A DNA stretch of 9,285 bases, from positions 1 to 9,285 of the forward strand of contig JAQBTI010000074.1 of NCBI GenBank assembly GCA_027624995.1, given 5' to 3'. Every line of letters starts with the position of its first letter. Within the stretch, counting starts at the first letter, position 1. This DNA comes from Chloroflexota bacterium. GTDB lineage: Bacteria; Chloroflexota; Dehalococcoidia; Lucifugimonadales; CATQGZ01. The notes beneath the pieces are model-generated. The model was not told where the DNA came from. It did no database searches and saw only the letters and a list, made by a program, of their open reading frames with translations. A program made the position numbers and the translations under genes. Positions 1-7,024 of this stretch are shown here, in pieces.

Positions 1-1
1 G

Positions 2-1039
2 TTCGACGCCTCCGGGCTCCTAGTCACCCCGGGCCTGATCGACATACACGCCCACACCTTTTGGGGCGCCTCGGACCCGGGACTCCCAACCGACCCCGTT
101 AACGTGGCCAAGGGAGTGACGACCGTGGTCGACGCCGGTTCATCCGGCGCGCGAACCTTTTCGGCGTTCCGAAAGTGGGTCCTGGAGCGTTCCGACACCC
201 GGCAGTTTGCCCTTCTAAACATCTCCTCCATGGGCATGCCCGGGGGAAACGATATAGCCGAGCTTCTGGATATGCGCTGGGCGGAAGTCGACAAGGCGGT
301 GGAGTGCTGGCGAGAGAACAAGCACTACGTCCTGGGTATCAAGGCCCGGCTGGGCCGAGTCCAGTGTGGCGACAACGATGTCCAGGCTCTCAGGCTTTCT
401 CTGGAGGCAGCCGAGGCGATGGGCGGGTTCGTCATGATCCACGTGGGCAACACGAACACGCCTCTGGAGGAACTGTGTGCGATGCTCCGGCCCGGCGACG
501 TGGTGACTCACGCCTTCGGCGGCATGGAGGACCTGCTCATCGACGAATCGGGCAAGGTGCGGGACGGGTTCAAAGAGGCGGCAGAGCGCGGCGTGGTCTT
601 TGACGTCGGGCACGGCGGCGGAGGATTCTCTTTCACCAGTGCTGAAAGGGCCATCGCCGACGGCTTCCCGCCCGGCAACATCAGTACCGACCTGCATCGG
701 GGCAGCATCGACGGGCCGGTCTACGACATGGTGACGACGATGTCAAAGTTCCTCCACCTTGGACTGTCGCTGGACGAGGTCGTCAGACTCACGACCCAGA
801 CCGCAGCCCAGATCATGGGTATGGCCGGGACTCTAGGCAGCCTGGCCGTGGGCGCGGAGGGCGATGCCGCGATATTACGGCTGGTCGACGGCAGTTTCCC
901 AATGGTCGACCGGCTGGGGGACAGGGTGACATTCTACGACATCAAGTGGGAGGCGCCCGTAACCGTGATGGCTAAGCAGAAGCTCAACCACGTAGCTACC
1001 GTCCGCGACGGCAAGATGTACCGGCCCTGGTTGGGATAG
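2..1039 (+). CDS. Amidohydrolase/deacetylase-family metallohydrolase (5' end cut by window)
   Basis: The open frame enters from the window edge. It encodes 345 residues and ends at TAG 1037-1039; family members are usually nearer 400 residues, so a few dozen N-terminal residues lie outside. The GTG at 104 is internal, because the HxH motif lies upstream of it. Visible metal ligands of the amidohydrolase TIM barrel are HxH in PGLIDIHAH (His codons 47-49 and 53-55), Lys in GIKARLG (341-343, the usual carboxylated bridging lysine), His in MIHVGN (440-442), His in VTHAFGG (509-511) and the catalytic Asp in STDLH (689-691). This pattern fits the group often labelled dihydroorotase-like, which includes acetyl-mandelate deacetylases such as Atu3266. 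It probably hydrolyses an ester or amide bond in the cytoplasm; the substrate is unknown. It lies 23 bases upstream of a second amidohydrolase, so the two are probably cotranscribed. The family call is firm; the reaction is inference. Confidence 0.87.
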   Translation, partial: FDASGLLVTPGLIDIHAHTFWGASDPGLPTDPVNVAKGVTTVVDAGSSGARTFSAFRKWVLERSDTRQFALLNISSMGMPGGNDIAELLDMRWAEVDKAVECWRENKHYVLGIKARLGRVQCGDNDVQALRLSLEAAEAMGGFVMIHVGNTNTPLEELCAMLRPGDVVTHAFGGMEDLLIDESGKVRDGFKEAAERGVVFDVGHGGGGFSFTSAERAIADGFPPGNISTDLHRGSIDGPVYDMVTTMSKFLHLGLSLDEVVRLTTQTAAQIMGMAGTLGSLAVGAEGDAAILRLVDGSFPMVDRLGDRVTFYDIKWEAPVTVMAKQKLNHVATVRDGKMYRPWLG

Positions 1040-1062
1040 CTCAAGCCAAAGGAGCCGACGGA

Positions 1063-2694
1063 ATGTTCGACATTCTGATAACGAACGGGACGGTCGTAGA
1101 TGGGACCGGCAGGCCCAGATTCCAGGCCGACGTTGGAATAACAGGGGGCAAGATCGATGCCGTCGGTAGCCTCGGAGCGGCCGAGGCCCCTCGTACTATC
1201 GACGCCACGGGGCTGGTCATCGCCCCGGGTTTCATCGACATGCACAGCCACTCCGACACCACCATGCTCAGCGACCCGAGCGGTGACAGCAAGGCATATC
1301 AGGGGGTCACCACAGAGGTCACCGGCAACTGCAGCTCATCCCCGTACCCCGTCGCCGCAGACCCTCACCTCGCCGAATACCAGCGGTCCACCTGGCCGTT
1401 CCTGAAACCGGACTGGGATTGGACCGACCTCGACGGCTGGGCCGAATACACGAACTCCAGCGGCATCAGCCTCAACATCGCCCCTCAGGTCGGCCAGGGA
1501 GAGATTCGGAAGGCGGTGGGCCTCAATCAGGACCGCCCTCCGACAACCGACGAGATGAAGGAGATGCGCCGGCTGGCCGCCGAGGCCATCGAGCAGGGCG
1601 CCTTTTCCCTCTCCACCGGCTTGACCATCGTCCCTTCGAGTTTCGCCTCGACCGATGAGCTCGTGGAGCTGACCGAGGCCATCTCCCCATTCGATGGTGC
1701 CTTCTATGTGACCCACTCCCGCTGGCGGACCGCCGACCACACCGACGCCGCGAAAGAGGCCATCGAGATCGGCAGACGAGCGGGCGTCCCGATCCAGTAC
1801 TCCCACATGGCCATCATCGACCCGCGGGCGCACGGGGACGGGGCCAGTATGGTCGCCGTCTTCGACCGAGCGCGCGACGAGGGCCTCGACGCCACGTACG
1901 ATATGTACCCCTATGTAGCGGCGGGCAGCGGCGTCGGCCAGCTCCTTCCGGAGTGGTCCATGGAAGGCGGCAACGAGGAGGTGGTACGACGGCTTCGAGA
2001 CCCCGAGACTCGTCGTCGCATCGCCATTGAGACCGTGGAGGGCTTTTTCAGCGGTACACCGATACCGTGGGATACCTACATGGTTTCGGACGCGTTCACT
2101 GCCGCCAACGCGGGGAATATCGGACGCTCGGTGGCTGAGATCGCCGAAATGAGAGGGACCGACGTGTTGGAGACGGCACTCACATTGTTGATCGAAGAGG
2201 GCGGCGACGTCCCCACTACCGTATTCAACCGGAACGAGGGCGATGTCCGGTTCTTCATGGGCCACGAGGCCGCCATGTTCGGCTCGGACGGCTATGCCTT
2301 CTCGCCCACCGGGCCCCTTGCGACCGCCAGTGGGGACCACAAAGCTTCCCACGTCTCGGGCAAGCCCCACCCGCGAAACTACGGCACCTTTCCGAGGGTG
2401 CTCGGCCGCTACGTGAGGGAGCAGCAGGTGCTCTCACTCGAATCGGCCGTGCACAAGATGACCGGGTTCCCAGCTCAGCGACTCCGACTCAAAGACCGCG
2501 GACTCGTCCAGCAAGGGTTCGTGGCCGACCTGACGCTCTTCAATCCCGACACCGTCGTCGATCGCGCCACCTTCGACAAACCCAGCCAGTTCCCGGACGG
2601 CATCCCATACGTCTTCGTCGCGGGCGAGGCCATCATTTTCGAGGGCAAACACACCGGCGCCACCCCCGGAAGGGTCCTGCGACGCGGGGAGTGA
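1063..2694 (+). CDS. N-acyl-D-amino-acid deacylase family amidohydrolase
   Basis: A 543-residue protein, a normal length for the D-aminoacylase family, whose members hydrolyse N-acyl-D-amino acids to the free D-amino acid and a carboxylic acid. The family signature is complete: HSH at 61-63 in APGFIDMHSH, the metal-ligand Cys90 in GVTTEVTGNC (this family uses Cys in place of the usual bridging Lys), His218 in YVTHSR, His248 in QYSHMA, and the catalytic Asp409 in GSDGYAFSP. The C-terminal part also fits, with HPRNYGTFPRVLGRYVRE at 436-453, SAVHKMTGFPAQRLRLKDRG at 461-480 and a GFVADLTLFNPDTVVD segment near 485-500. An AAAGGAG ribosome-binding site at 1048-1054 sits eight bases before the ATG and confirms the start. 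The gene follows another amidohydrolase after 23 bases and precedes a TIM-barrel isomerase, suggesting a shared transcript. The exact acyl and amino-acid specificity, or a D-hydantoin-like activity, cannot be told from sequence. Confidence 0.92.
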   Translation: MFDILITNGTVVDGTGRPRFQADVGITGGKIDAVGSLGAAEAPRTIDATGLVIAPGFIDMHSHSDTTMLSDPSGDSKAYQGVTTEVTGNCSSSPYPVAADPHLAEYQRSTWPFLKPDWDWTDLDGWAEYTNSSGISLNIAPQVGQGEIRKAVGLNQDRPPTTDEMKEMRRLAAEAIEQGAFSLSTGLTIVPSSFASTDELVELTEAISPFDGAFYVTHSRWRTADHTDAAKEAIEIGRRAGVPIQYSHMAIIDPRAHGDGASMVAVFDRARDEGLDATYDMYPYVAAGSGVGQLLPEWSMEGGNEEVVRRLRDPETRRRIAIETVEGFFSGTPIPWDTYMVSDAFTAANAGNIGRSVAEIAEMRGTDVLETALTLLIEEGGDVPTTVFNRNEGDVRFFMGHEAAMFGSDGYAFSPTGPLATASGDHKASHVSGKPHPRNYGTFPRVLGRYVREQQVLSLESAVHKMTGFPAQRLRLKDRGLVQQGFVADLTLFNPDTVVDRATFDKPSQFPDGIPYVFVAGEAIIFEGKHTGATPGRVLRRGE

Positions 2695-2707
2695 TCAGAG
2701 CGAAATC

Positions 2708-2750
2708 CCCTCTCCCTTTGGGCCCTTCGGGAGAGGGCTAGGGTGAGGGT
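2708..2750 (+). repeat. Interspersed hairpin element, copy 1 (GGGAGAGGG with TAGGGTGAGGG tail)
   Basis: CCCTCTCCC (2708-2716) pairs perfectly with GGGAGAGGG (2729-2737) around a 12-base loop, and is followed by CTAGGGTGAGGGT. No T-run follows, so it is not a typical intrinsic terminator. It sits between two co-oriented genes. Related hairpins occur at 3675-3698, 3808-3828 and 5138-5159, so this is a dispersed REP-like element. Confidence 0.75.
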
Positions 2751-2773
2751 CCGGAACGAGAAGTGAAGGCTCT

Positions 2774-2781
2774 AGAGGAGG
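2774..2781 (+). promoter_or_regulatory. Ribosome-binding site fixing the start at 2790
   Basis: AGAGGAGG lies eight bases before ATG 2790-2792. It rules out the in-frame GTG at 2763, which would place this Shine-Dalgarno sequence inside the coding region. Confidence 0.8.
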
Positions 2782-2789
2782 ACTCACAT

Positions 2790-3620
2790 ATGCCAACCAT
2801 CGCAGTCTCAACATACTCTTTCGGGCCCGAATGCACCGCCCGCCAAGGAATCGAGTTCGCCGTTGAGCACGGGTTCCGCGGCCTCGAGCTGGGCTCTTGG
2901 ACCCTGTGGCCCGACGTGATGTCTGACACGGACGTGCGGGAGGTCCGGGTGCAGGCGGCCGCCAACGGGATTGATCTCTCCATCCACTTCGTTCACCGGG
3001 GCGTCGCACCCGCCTCCCACGACCCCGAGCGACGGCGTTCACACCTCGCCGATCTCGGGCGGACGCTGGACTTGGCCCACGACATCGGCGCGCGCGCCAT
3101 CGTCGTCCATCCAGGGCCGATAGACCGCCCCGGCGTCAAGCCCGCCGCCGCTTCAGAAGACGTGAGACGGCAGGCCATCGAAAACCTGGCGGATTTCCTG
3201 TCAAAAGGGGCGCGAATGGCCGAAGAGAGAGGAGCCGTGCTGTGCGTCGAGAACCTCGCACACGTGCCCGGCTACGTCATCCAGAGCTATGACGAGCTAG
3301 TCCAGGTGGTGGAGATGGTCGACAGTCCGGCGGTCCGGATAACCCTGGATGTCGGTCATGCCGATCTGTCGGACGGACTAAGGCTCGCCATCGACGCCTT
3401 CTCACCGTACCTCCGCCACGTGCACATGCACGACAGCGACGGTTCGCGGGACCATTTCGAGGTTGGAAAGGGGTCGCTGGACCTCTCGGGGTACCTCGAT
3501 TTCCTGGGGCCCTACCCGTTTACGCTGGCTATCGAGTCGCGCGACGAGTCCGACACCGAAGGCTGCGTCCTACGTAGCCGAGACCGTCTACGCGAACTCT
3601 TGGGCCCCGCCGCGCGGTAG
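2790..3620 (+). CDS. Sugar phosphate isomerase/epimerase (xylose-isomerase-like TIM barrel)
   Basis: A 276-residue protein of the AP-endonuclease-2/xylose-isomerase-like TIM-barrel superfamily, typical in length. The start is ATG 2790, set by a strong ribosome-binding site. Barrel-strand motifs appear in order: GLELGSW (31-37), IHFVHRG (65-71), IVVHPGPID (104-112), LCVENLA (151-157), ITLDVGHADLS (184-194), HVHMHDSDG (210-218) and LAIES (246-250). The probable metal ligands are Glu154, Asp187, His190, His212 and Glu249. Members isomerise or epimerise sugars, keto-acids or inositol derivatives, and some cleave or dehydrate them, so the reaction is not defined here. It lies 95 bases after the deacylase gene in the same direction and ends the + strand run before a convergent intergenic region. 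The family is certain; the substrate is unknown. Confidence 0.9.
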   Translation: MPTIAVSTYSFGPECTARQGIEFAVEHGFRGLELGSWTLWPDVMSDTDVREVRVQAAANGIDLSIHFVHRGVAPASHDPERRRSHLADLGRTLDLAHDIGARAIVVHPGPIDRPGVKPAAASEDVRRQAIENLADFLSKGARMAEERGAVLCVENLAHVPGYVIQSYDELVQVVEMVDSPAVRITLDVGHADLSDGLRLAIDAFSPYLRHVHMHDSDGSRDHFEVGKGSLDLSGYLDFLGPYPFTLAIESRDESDTEGCVLRSRDRLRELLGPAAR

Positions 3621-3674
3621 CCGGGGTGGCCCGGCGATGATGCCCAGACGACGCCTCCGGCGTGTCCAGAGATC

Positions 3675-3698
3675 CCTTCTCCCCTCCGCGGGAGAAGG
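3675..3698 (+). repeat. Interspersed hairpin element, copy 2
   Basis: CCTTCTCCC (3675-3683) pairs perfectly over 9 bp with GGGAGAAGG (3690-3698) around the loop CTCCGC. TTAG follows, as in the tail of the copy at 2708. Orientation is + . Confidence 0.75.
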
Positions 3699-3707
3699 TT
3701 AGAGCCT

Positions 3708-3727
3708 GCCCTGAGCTTGTCGAAGGA
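3708..3727 (-). repeat. Half-copy of the TTCGACAGGCTCAGGGC repeat
   Basis: The 20 bases here match the reverse complement of 7022-7041 at 18 of 20 positions (core CCCTGAGC and TGTCGAAGG). No facing second arm is present, so it is a lone half of the palindrome seen complete at 7025-7083. Confidence 0.65.
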
Positions 3728-3807
3728 ATGAGAGGGCCGTCGGAAATCGGCGCATTATGCAGATTCGGCGCGGTTGTCGGAGCCTCGGAGGTCGCCCTCA
3801 CTTCATT

Positions 3808-3828
3808 CTTCTCCCGCAATGGGAGAGG
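3808..3828 (-). repeat. Interspersed hairpin element, copy 3 (inverted)
   Basis: CTTCTCCC (3808-3815) pairs with GGGAGAGG (3821-3828) around GCAAT, with one G-T pair. Read on the - strand it ends in GGGAGAAG followed by a TGAGGG tail, so it is inverted relative to the copies at 2708 and 3675. It lies 24 bases past the stop of the oxidoreductase gene, where it could protect the 3' end of that transcript. Confidence 0.65.
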
Positions 3829-3852
3829 AGGTTTCCGGCGCGGCAACCGTCC

Positions 3853-5117
3853 CTAGATATCGTTCTCTTCGTCGACCGACCGCTGGTACTCGGCCACGGT
3901 GCCGTCCATAACGTCTCGGAGCTTGACCGGGACCCCTGTTTCGCCCGACTCCAGCACGGCGTAGACGAGCGCGACGGCCCGCATTCCCGCTTCCTGGTCC
4001 ACCTCGGGCCTGCGTCCGGTCCGAATCGCACGAGCGAAATCCTCGAGCTCGATCGCTACCAGCGCTCGGTCCACCTCCTCGAAGGACATCCCGTACGATG
4101 CGATGGGCCGGCTGCCTCCGAAGTGTGCCGCGGTAGGCTCGTCCAGCGTCATGTCCGGCACCAGCTCCAGCAATGCTTCCCCACGCAGCGGCTCTCGGCC
4201 CTCAAGCATCACCGTGGGTCCGATTCCGCTTCTGCTGGCCGGCATGACCATCGTTCCCAGGGAGCCGTGGACGGTCGCGAGGCTCGTGTGGCTTCCGGGC
4301 GACGTTCTGGACATGGTCAGTTGGCACACGGCGCCTGATCTGAACTTCATTACCGCGACCCCGGTGTCGACCGCATCGGCCTCGATAGTCTCAGAGGTGG
4401 AGAACACGTCGTCCGCGCGGTGGGAATAGAACGACTGGAGGTCTGCCGATATGCCCCTCCGGCGCAGCGTCTTCTCCAGCACCGAGGTCTCCGCGAATAC
4501 GCTCTCTACCTCGCCGAGGTAGTAGAGCAAGAGGTCGGCGTTATGGACGCCCTGCTCCAGGATGAATCCGCCGCCGCGAGACCTAAGGGCGCGCCACGAC
4601 GTGTTGTGCATTAAGGCGTCACCGCCCCCAACCGAGACATCCAGGGCCAACCGTGGCTCGCCTATCACCCCTGCATCCAGGAGCGCCTTCGCCAGGCGGC
4701 ACAGCGGATCGCGACGATAGTTCTCGGCTATAGCCAGCGTTCTGCCCGCTGCGGCCGCAGCCCCATACATGCGGCGGCAGGCCTTGAGTGTAACCCCCAT
4801 TGGCTTCTCGACGATGACATGGAGTCCCGCGCGGAGTGCGGCCTCGGCGATGGTGTGGTGCGACGCGGTGTCGGCCGCAACGTCCACGGCGTCGAGTGAG
4901 TCGACGGCCGAGAGCATCGTGTCGAAGTCGTCGAAGACCGCAGGTCGCTCGCCCAGCTCCCGTTCAGCGACGCCTGCGACGTGCTCGGCAGCGGACTCGT
5001 TGCGGTCGCACACGGCTACCAGCCTGAACGAGTCGAAGTATTTTCTAAGCTCGATTAGCCCGTAGGTGTGGCGGAATGGGACTCCGCCACACCTACCAAC
5101 GCCAGATTGAGAGTCAT
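3853..5117 (-). CDS. Gfo/Idh/MocA-family NAD(P)-dependent oxidoreductase, with apparent frameshift near start
   Basis: Rebuilt as 421 residues if one missing base near 5083-5088 is restored, a plausible length for this dehydrogenase family. The N-terminus starts at ATG 5117-5115 after a GGAGAGA ribosome-binding site and reads MTLNLALVGV. As sequenced, that frame stops after 20 codons. The rest (GGVPFRHTYGL onward) lies in the next frame, and joined they give the expected Rossmann loop LVGVGGVPFRH. Further signatures in rebuilt numbering are the NAD-binding strand end VAVCDRN (34-40), the EKP motif (104-106), NYRRDP (133-138), and GGGFILEQGVHNADLLLYYL (182-201) with His192 and Asp195 of the catalytic domain. 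It is the last gene of the - strand unit, 67 bases after the CoA ligase; a hairpin element sits in that gap. The substrate is unknown, possibly a sugar, an inositol or another polyol. The frameshift may be a sequencing error or true inactivation. Confidence 0.85.
5062..5096. repeat. Perfect 14-bp inverted repeat inside the oxidoreductase start region
   Basis: GTAGGTGTGGCGGA (5062-5075) and TCCGCCACACCTAC (5083-5096) are exact reverse complements around a 7-base spacer. The sequence encodes the Rossmann-loop region, and the right arm contains the apparent one-base deletion of that gene. Confidence 0.85.
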
Positions 5118-5122
5118 CGTCG

Positions 5123-5129
5123 TCTCTCC
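5123..5129 (-). promoter_or_regulatory. Ribosome-binding site for the oxidoreductase gene
   Basis: Read on the - strand, GGAGAGA lies five bases before ATG 5117-5115. It supports the MTLNLALVG start over the upstream ATG at 5148, which falls inside a hairpin element and encodes an unfamily-like arginine- and aspartate-rich leader. Confidence 0.65.
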
Positions 5130-5137
5130 GTCTACCC

Positions 5138-5159
5138 CTTCTCCCCATTGCGGGAGAAG
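5138..5159 (+). repeat. Interspersed hairpin element, copy 4
   Basis: CTTCTCCC (5138-5145) pairs perfectly over 8 bp with GGGAGAAG (5152-5159) around CATTGC. The following bases TTTGGGATAAGGG resemble the tail of the 2708 copy. It sits in the 67-base gap between ligase and oxidoreductase in the - strand unit. Its stem-loop is nearly the mirror of the copy at 3808. Confidence 0.75.
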
Positions 5160-5184
5160 TTTGGGATAAGGGACTCCACAGCCC

Positions 5185-6554
5185 TCAAGAGCGCTTGTCG
5201 ATCACTCGGCGGGCCTTGAACTGTGTCCGCTCGAACTCGCCTTCCGGCTTCAACTCCACTGGCCGACCCCCACCGCCCGACGCAGTTCCTCGGCGAACCT
5301 CTCTTCAACCTGGTCGACACCAGCGGCGTCACGAGCCACCTCAGCCTGAACGGTTAGAGAGTCCATCCGGCCGGGCTCTCGGTCTATCACCAGCCGGAAC
5401 TCGCCTCCGAACTCAGGCATTCCACGCAGCACGTCCTCGATCTTGGACGGGAAGATGCTCTGACCCCTGACGATGATCATGTCGTCAACTCGTCCGGACA
5501 GTCCATCGGGCAGCGTGGTATAGGTCCGGCCGCACTCGCAGGTCGATGTATCCCATCGTGCGAGGTCGCCCGACCAGTAGCGGATCATGGGCTGAGAGGT
5601 GCGCTCCAGGTGGGTGTAGACCGGCACGGCTTCCCCGCCCGACAGGCCTGGCGCGCGAGTCTCGGGGTCCAGCAGCTCCGCGTAGACGATGTCGTCCCAC
5701 AGATGCATGCCCCGGCTCATATGGCGGCACCCGGAGTTGGTCATCCACGGGGTCATTTCGGCCATACTTCCCTGGTCCACCACGTAGCAGCCGAAGGCCT
5801 CCTCGATCTCCTTTCGCGTAGACGGAATGCTGGCTCCAGGCTCACCGGAGAAGAACATGAGCCGAAAATTGAAATCCCTCCTTGGGTCCACGCCCATCTG
5901 CCGTGCAGTCGACGCAAGGTAGAGCGCATACGATGGAGTGCCGTAAAGGGCGGTCGGCTGCAACATTCCGATCCAGTCCACGGCGCGCTCGGTCTGTTGC
6001 GGTGCGCCGGCGCCGAACGGAAAACACTTCGCGCCCAGGCGCTCCGCTCCAACCAGTGCTCCCCAGCTCCCGATATATGCGCTGAAGACGGCCGCGACAA
6101 TGACCGAATCGTCGGGACGCAGCCCGGCGGACCAGAGGATTCGGGCGTGGGCCTCCGCGATCCGGTCCCAGTCGTCGTCGCTGATGCCGAAGATGGTCGG
6201 TTTACCTGTCGTGCCGGAGGTCCCGTGGATACGCAGGATCCGTTCTTCCGGTACGCATAGGTAGCGCCCGTATGGCGGGTGGGCCTCCTGCTCCCGGCGC
6301 AGGTCATCCTTGGTGAGTATGGGCAGCTGACGAAAATCTTCGAGGCTATCGATGTTGGCCGGATCGACGCCCGCCTCTCGCCAAAACTCGCGATAGAACT
6401 CTGAGTTCTCGAAGGTGTAGCGCACCTGGTGACCCAGCTTGGCCAGGACGGCAGCTTGTCGCTCGTCGGGAGACATCGTCTCCGCTCTTCGGTCCCAGTA
6501 CTCGCTGTCGGCCGATGGCGAGTACGTCTTGTCATATGTGGGCGGCCATTCCAT
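5185..6554 (-). CDS. PaaK-type AMP-forming acyl-CoA ligase, C-terminus frameshifted (candidate 2-hydroxyisobutyrate-CoA ligase)
   Basis: An adenylate-forming CoA ligase of the phenylacetate-CoA ligase type, which turns a carboxylic acid, ATP and CoA into acyl-CoA, AMP and PPi. Motifs: ATP-binding loop GTSGTTGKP (111-119), YGTPSYALYLA (204-214), VDQGSMAEM (259-267), CECG (339-342), SGDLARWD (328-335), and the hinge GRVDDMIIVRG (354-364) followed by FPSKIEDVL. The frame as sequenced stops at 5250-5252 after 434 residues (ending VGVGQWS). Restoring one base near 5258-5262 continues it with VELKPEGEFERTQ and FKARRVIDKRS to TGA at 5187-5185, for 456 residues. That tail carries the conserved catalytic lysine (K447) of the family. 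The gene starts five bases after the mutase small-subunit stop with no clear ribosome-binding site, implying translational coupling. The HCM-type mutase next door makes a branched 2-hydroxy acid the likely substrate; this is inference. Confidence 0.88.
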
Positions 6555-6559
6555 TTCGT

Positions 6560-6973
6560 CTATCGAGGCGGGACGGCGCGTTCTTTGATGAAGCTGACAA
6601 TCGAGGCCATAGGCGTACCCACTGTGAAGACGCCGTGAACCCCCATCTGCTTGAGGGGTTCGACGTCCTGGTCCGGGATCGTGCCGCCTACGACCAAGAG
6701 GACCTGACCGTCCAGTCCCTGAGACTTGAGCGCATCGATCAGCTTGGGCACCAGGCGAAGGTGTGCGCCCGATAGCAGGCTGATACCCACGACGTCCGCG
6801 TCCTCTTCGACCGCCGCTGCGGCGATCTGCTCGGCGGTGAGTCGCATGCCTAGATAGACGACCTCCATCCCTTCGTCTCGTAGAGACCGGGCAATAATCT
6901 TGATGCCTCGGTCGTGGCCGTCCAGGCCAATCTTGGCCACTACAACCTTAATGGGGAATTCGGGCTGTGTCAT
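6560..6973 (-). CDS. hcmB: B12-binding small subunit of an acyl-CoA mutase (2-hydroxyisobutyryl-CoA mutase-like)
   Basis: A 137-residue stand-alone cobalamin-binding domain, the size expected for the small subunit of two-part acyl-CoA mutases (HcmB type, about 136 residues). The base-off/His-on motif DxHxxG is present as DGHDRG (Asp18, His20, Gly23), where His20 is the lower axial cobalt ligand. SLLSG (65-69) and VVGGTIP (94-100) line the nucleotide-tail pocket. It should pair with the large subunit encoded just upstream to carry adenosylcobalamin for radical carbon-skeleton rearrangement. The 169-base gap to the large-subunit gene holds a long hairpin, while the next gene, the CoA ligase, begins five bases after the stop. 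The sequence alone would also fit a methylmalonyl-CoA mutase small subunit; the hcmB name rests on the partner's active-site residues. Confidence 0.9.
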   Translation of the reverse strand: MTQPEFPIKVVVAKIGLDGHDRGIKIIARSLRDEGMEVVYLGMRLTAEQIAAAAVEEDADVVGISLLSGAHLRLVPKLIDALKSQGLDGQVLLVVGGTIPDQDVEPLKQMGVHGVFTVGTPMASIVSFIKERAVPPR

Positions 6974-7024
6974 CTCGTCACCGGTCCGGCTTTGTCAAGA
7001 AATGCCTCGCGCCGCGAATTGCCC

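Larger units (their letters stand above)
3621..3852. other. Convergent intergenic region packed with repeat elements
   Basis: This 232-base gap separates the 3' ends of the + strand isomerase and the - strand oxidoreductase. I find no credible gene. It holds two hairpins of the GGGAGAAGG family in opposite orientations and one half-copy of the TTCGACAGGCTCA family. No U-tract terminator is visible. Confidence 0.7.

Noticed and set aside
1336..2370. Long open frame of 344 codons on the - strand
   Set aside because: It lies wholly inside the deacylase gene, whose motifs are complete. GC-rich coding DNA commonly gives such antisense frames, and the predicted protein has no recognisable motif.
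2708..2750. Hairpins of the GGGAGAGGG family as intrinsic terminators
   Set aside because: None is followed by a run of T in the direction of transcription, and two lie between co-oriented, probably cotranscribed genes.
2763..2789. GTG at 2763 as start of the isomerase gene
   Set aside because: The AGAGGAGG ribosome-binding site at 2774-2781 falls inside that extension, and the family N-terminus fits ATG 2790.
5118..5148. ATG at 5148 as start of the oxidoreductase
   Set aside because: It lies inside the hairpin repeat, has no ribosome-binding site and would add a leader rich in Arg and Asp that replaces half of the Rossmann loop.
3853..5159. Oxidoreductase gene as cargo of a transposon bounded by the inverted hairpins at 3808 and 5138
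   Set aside because: The hairpins are short copies of a family that also occurs elsewhere in the window. No transposase or target duplication is visible, so a composite element cannot be supported.
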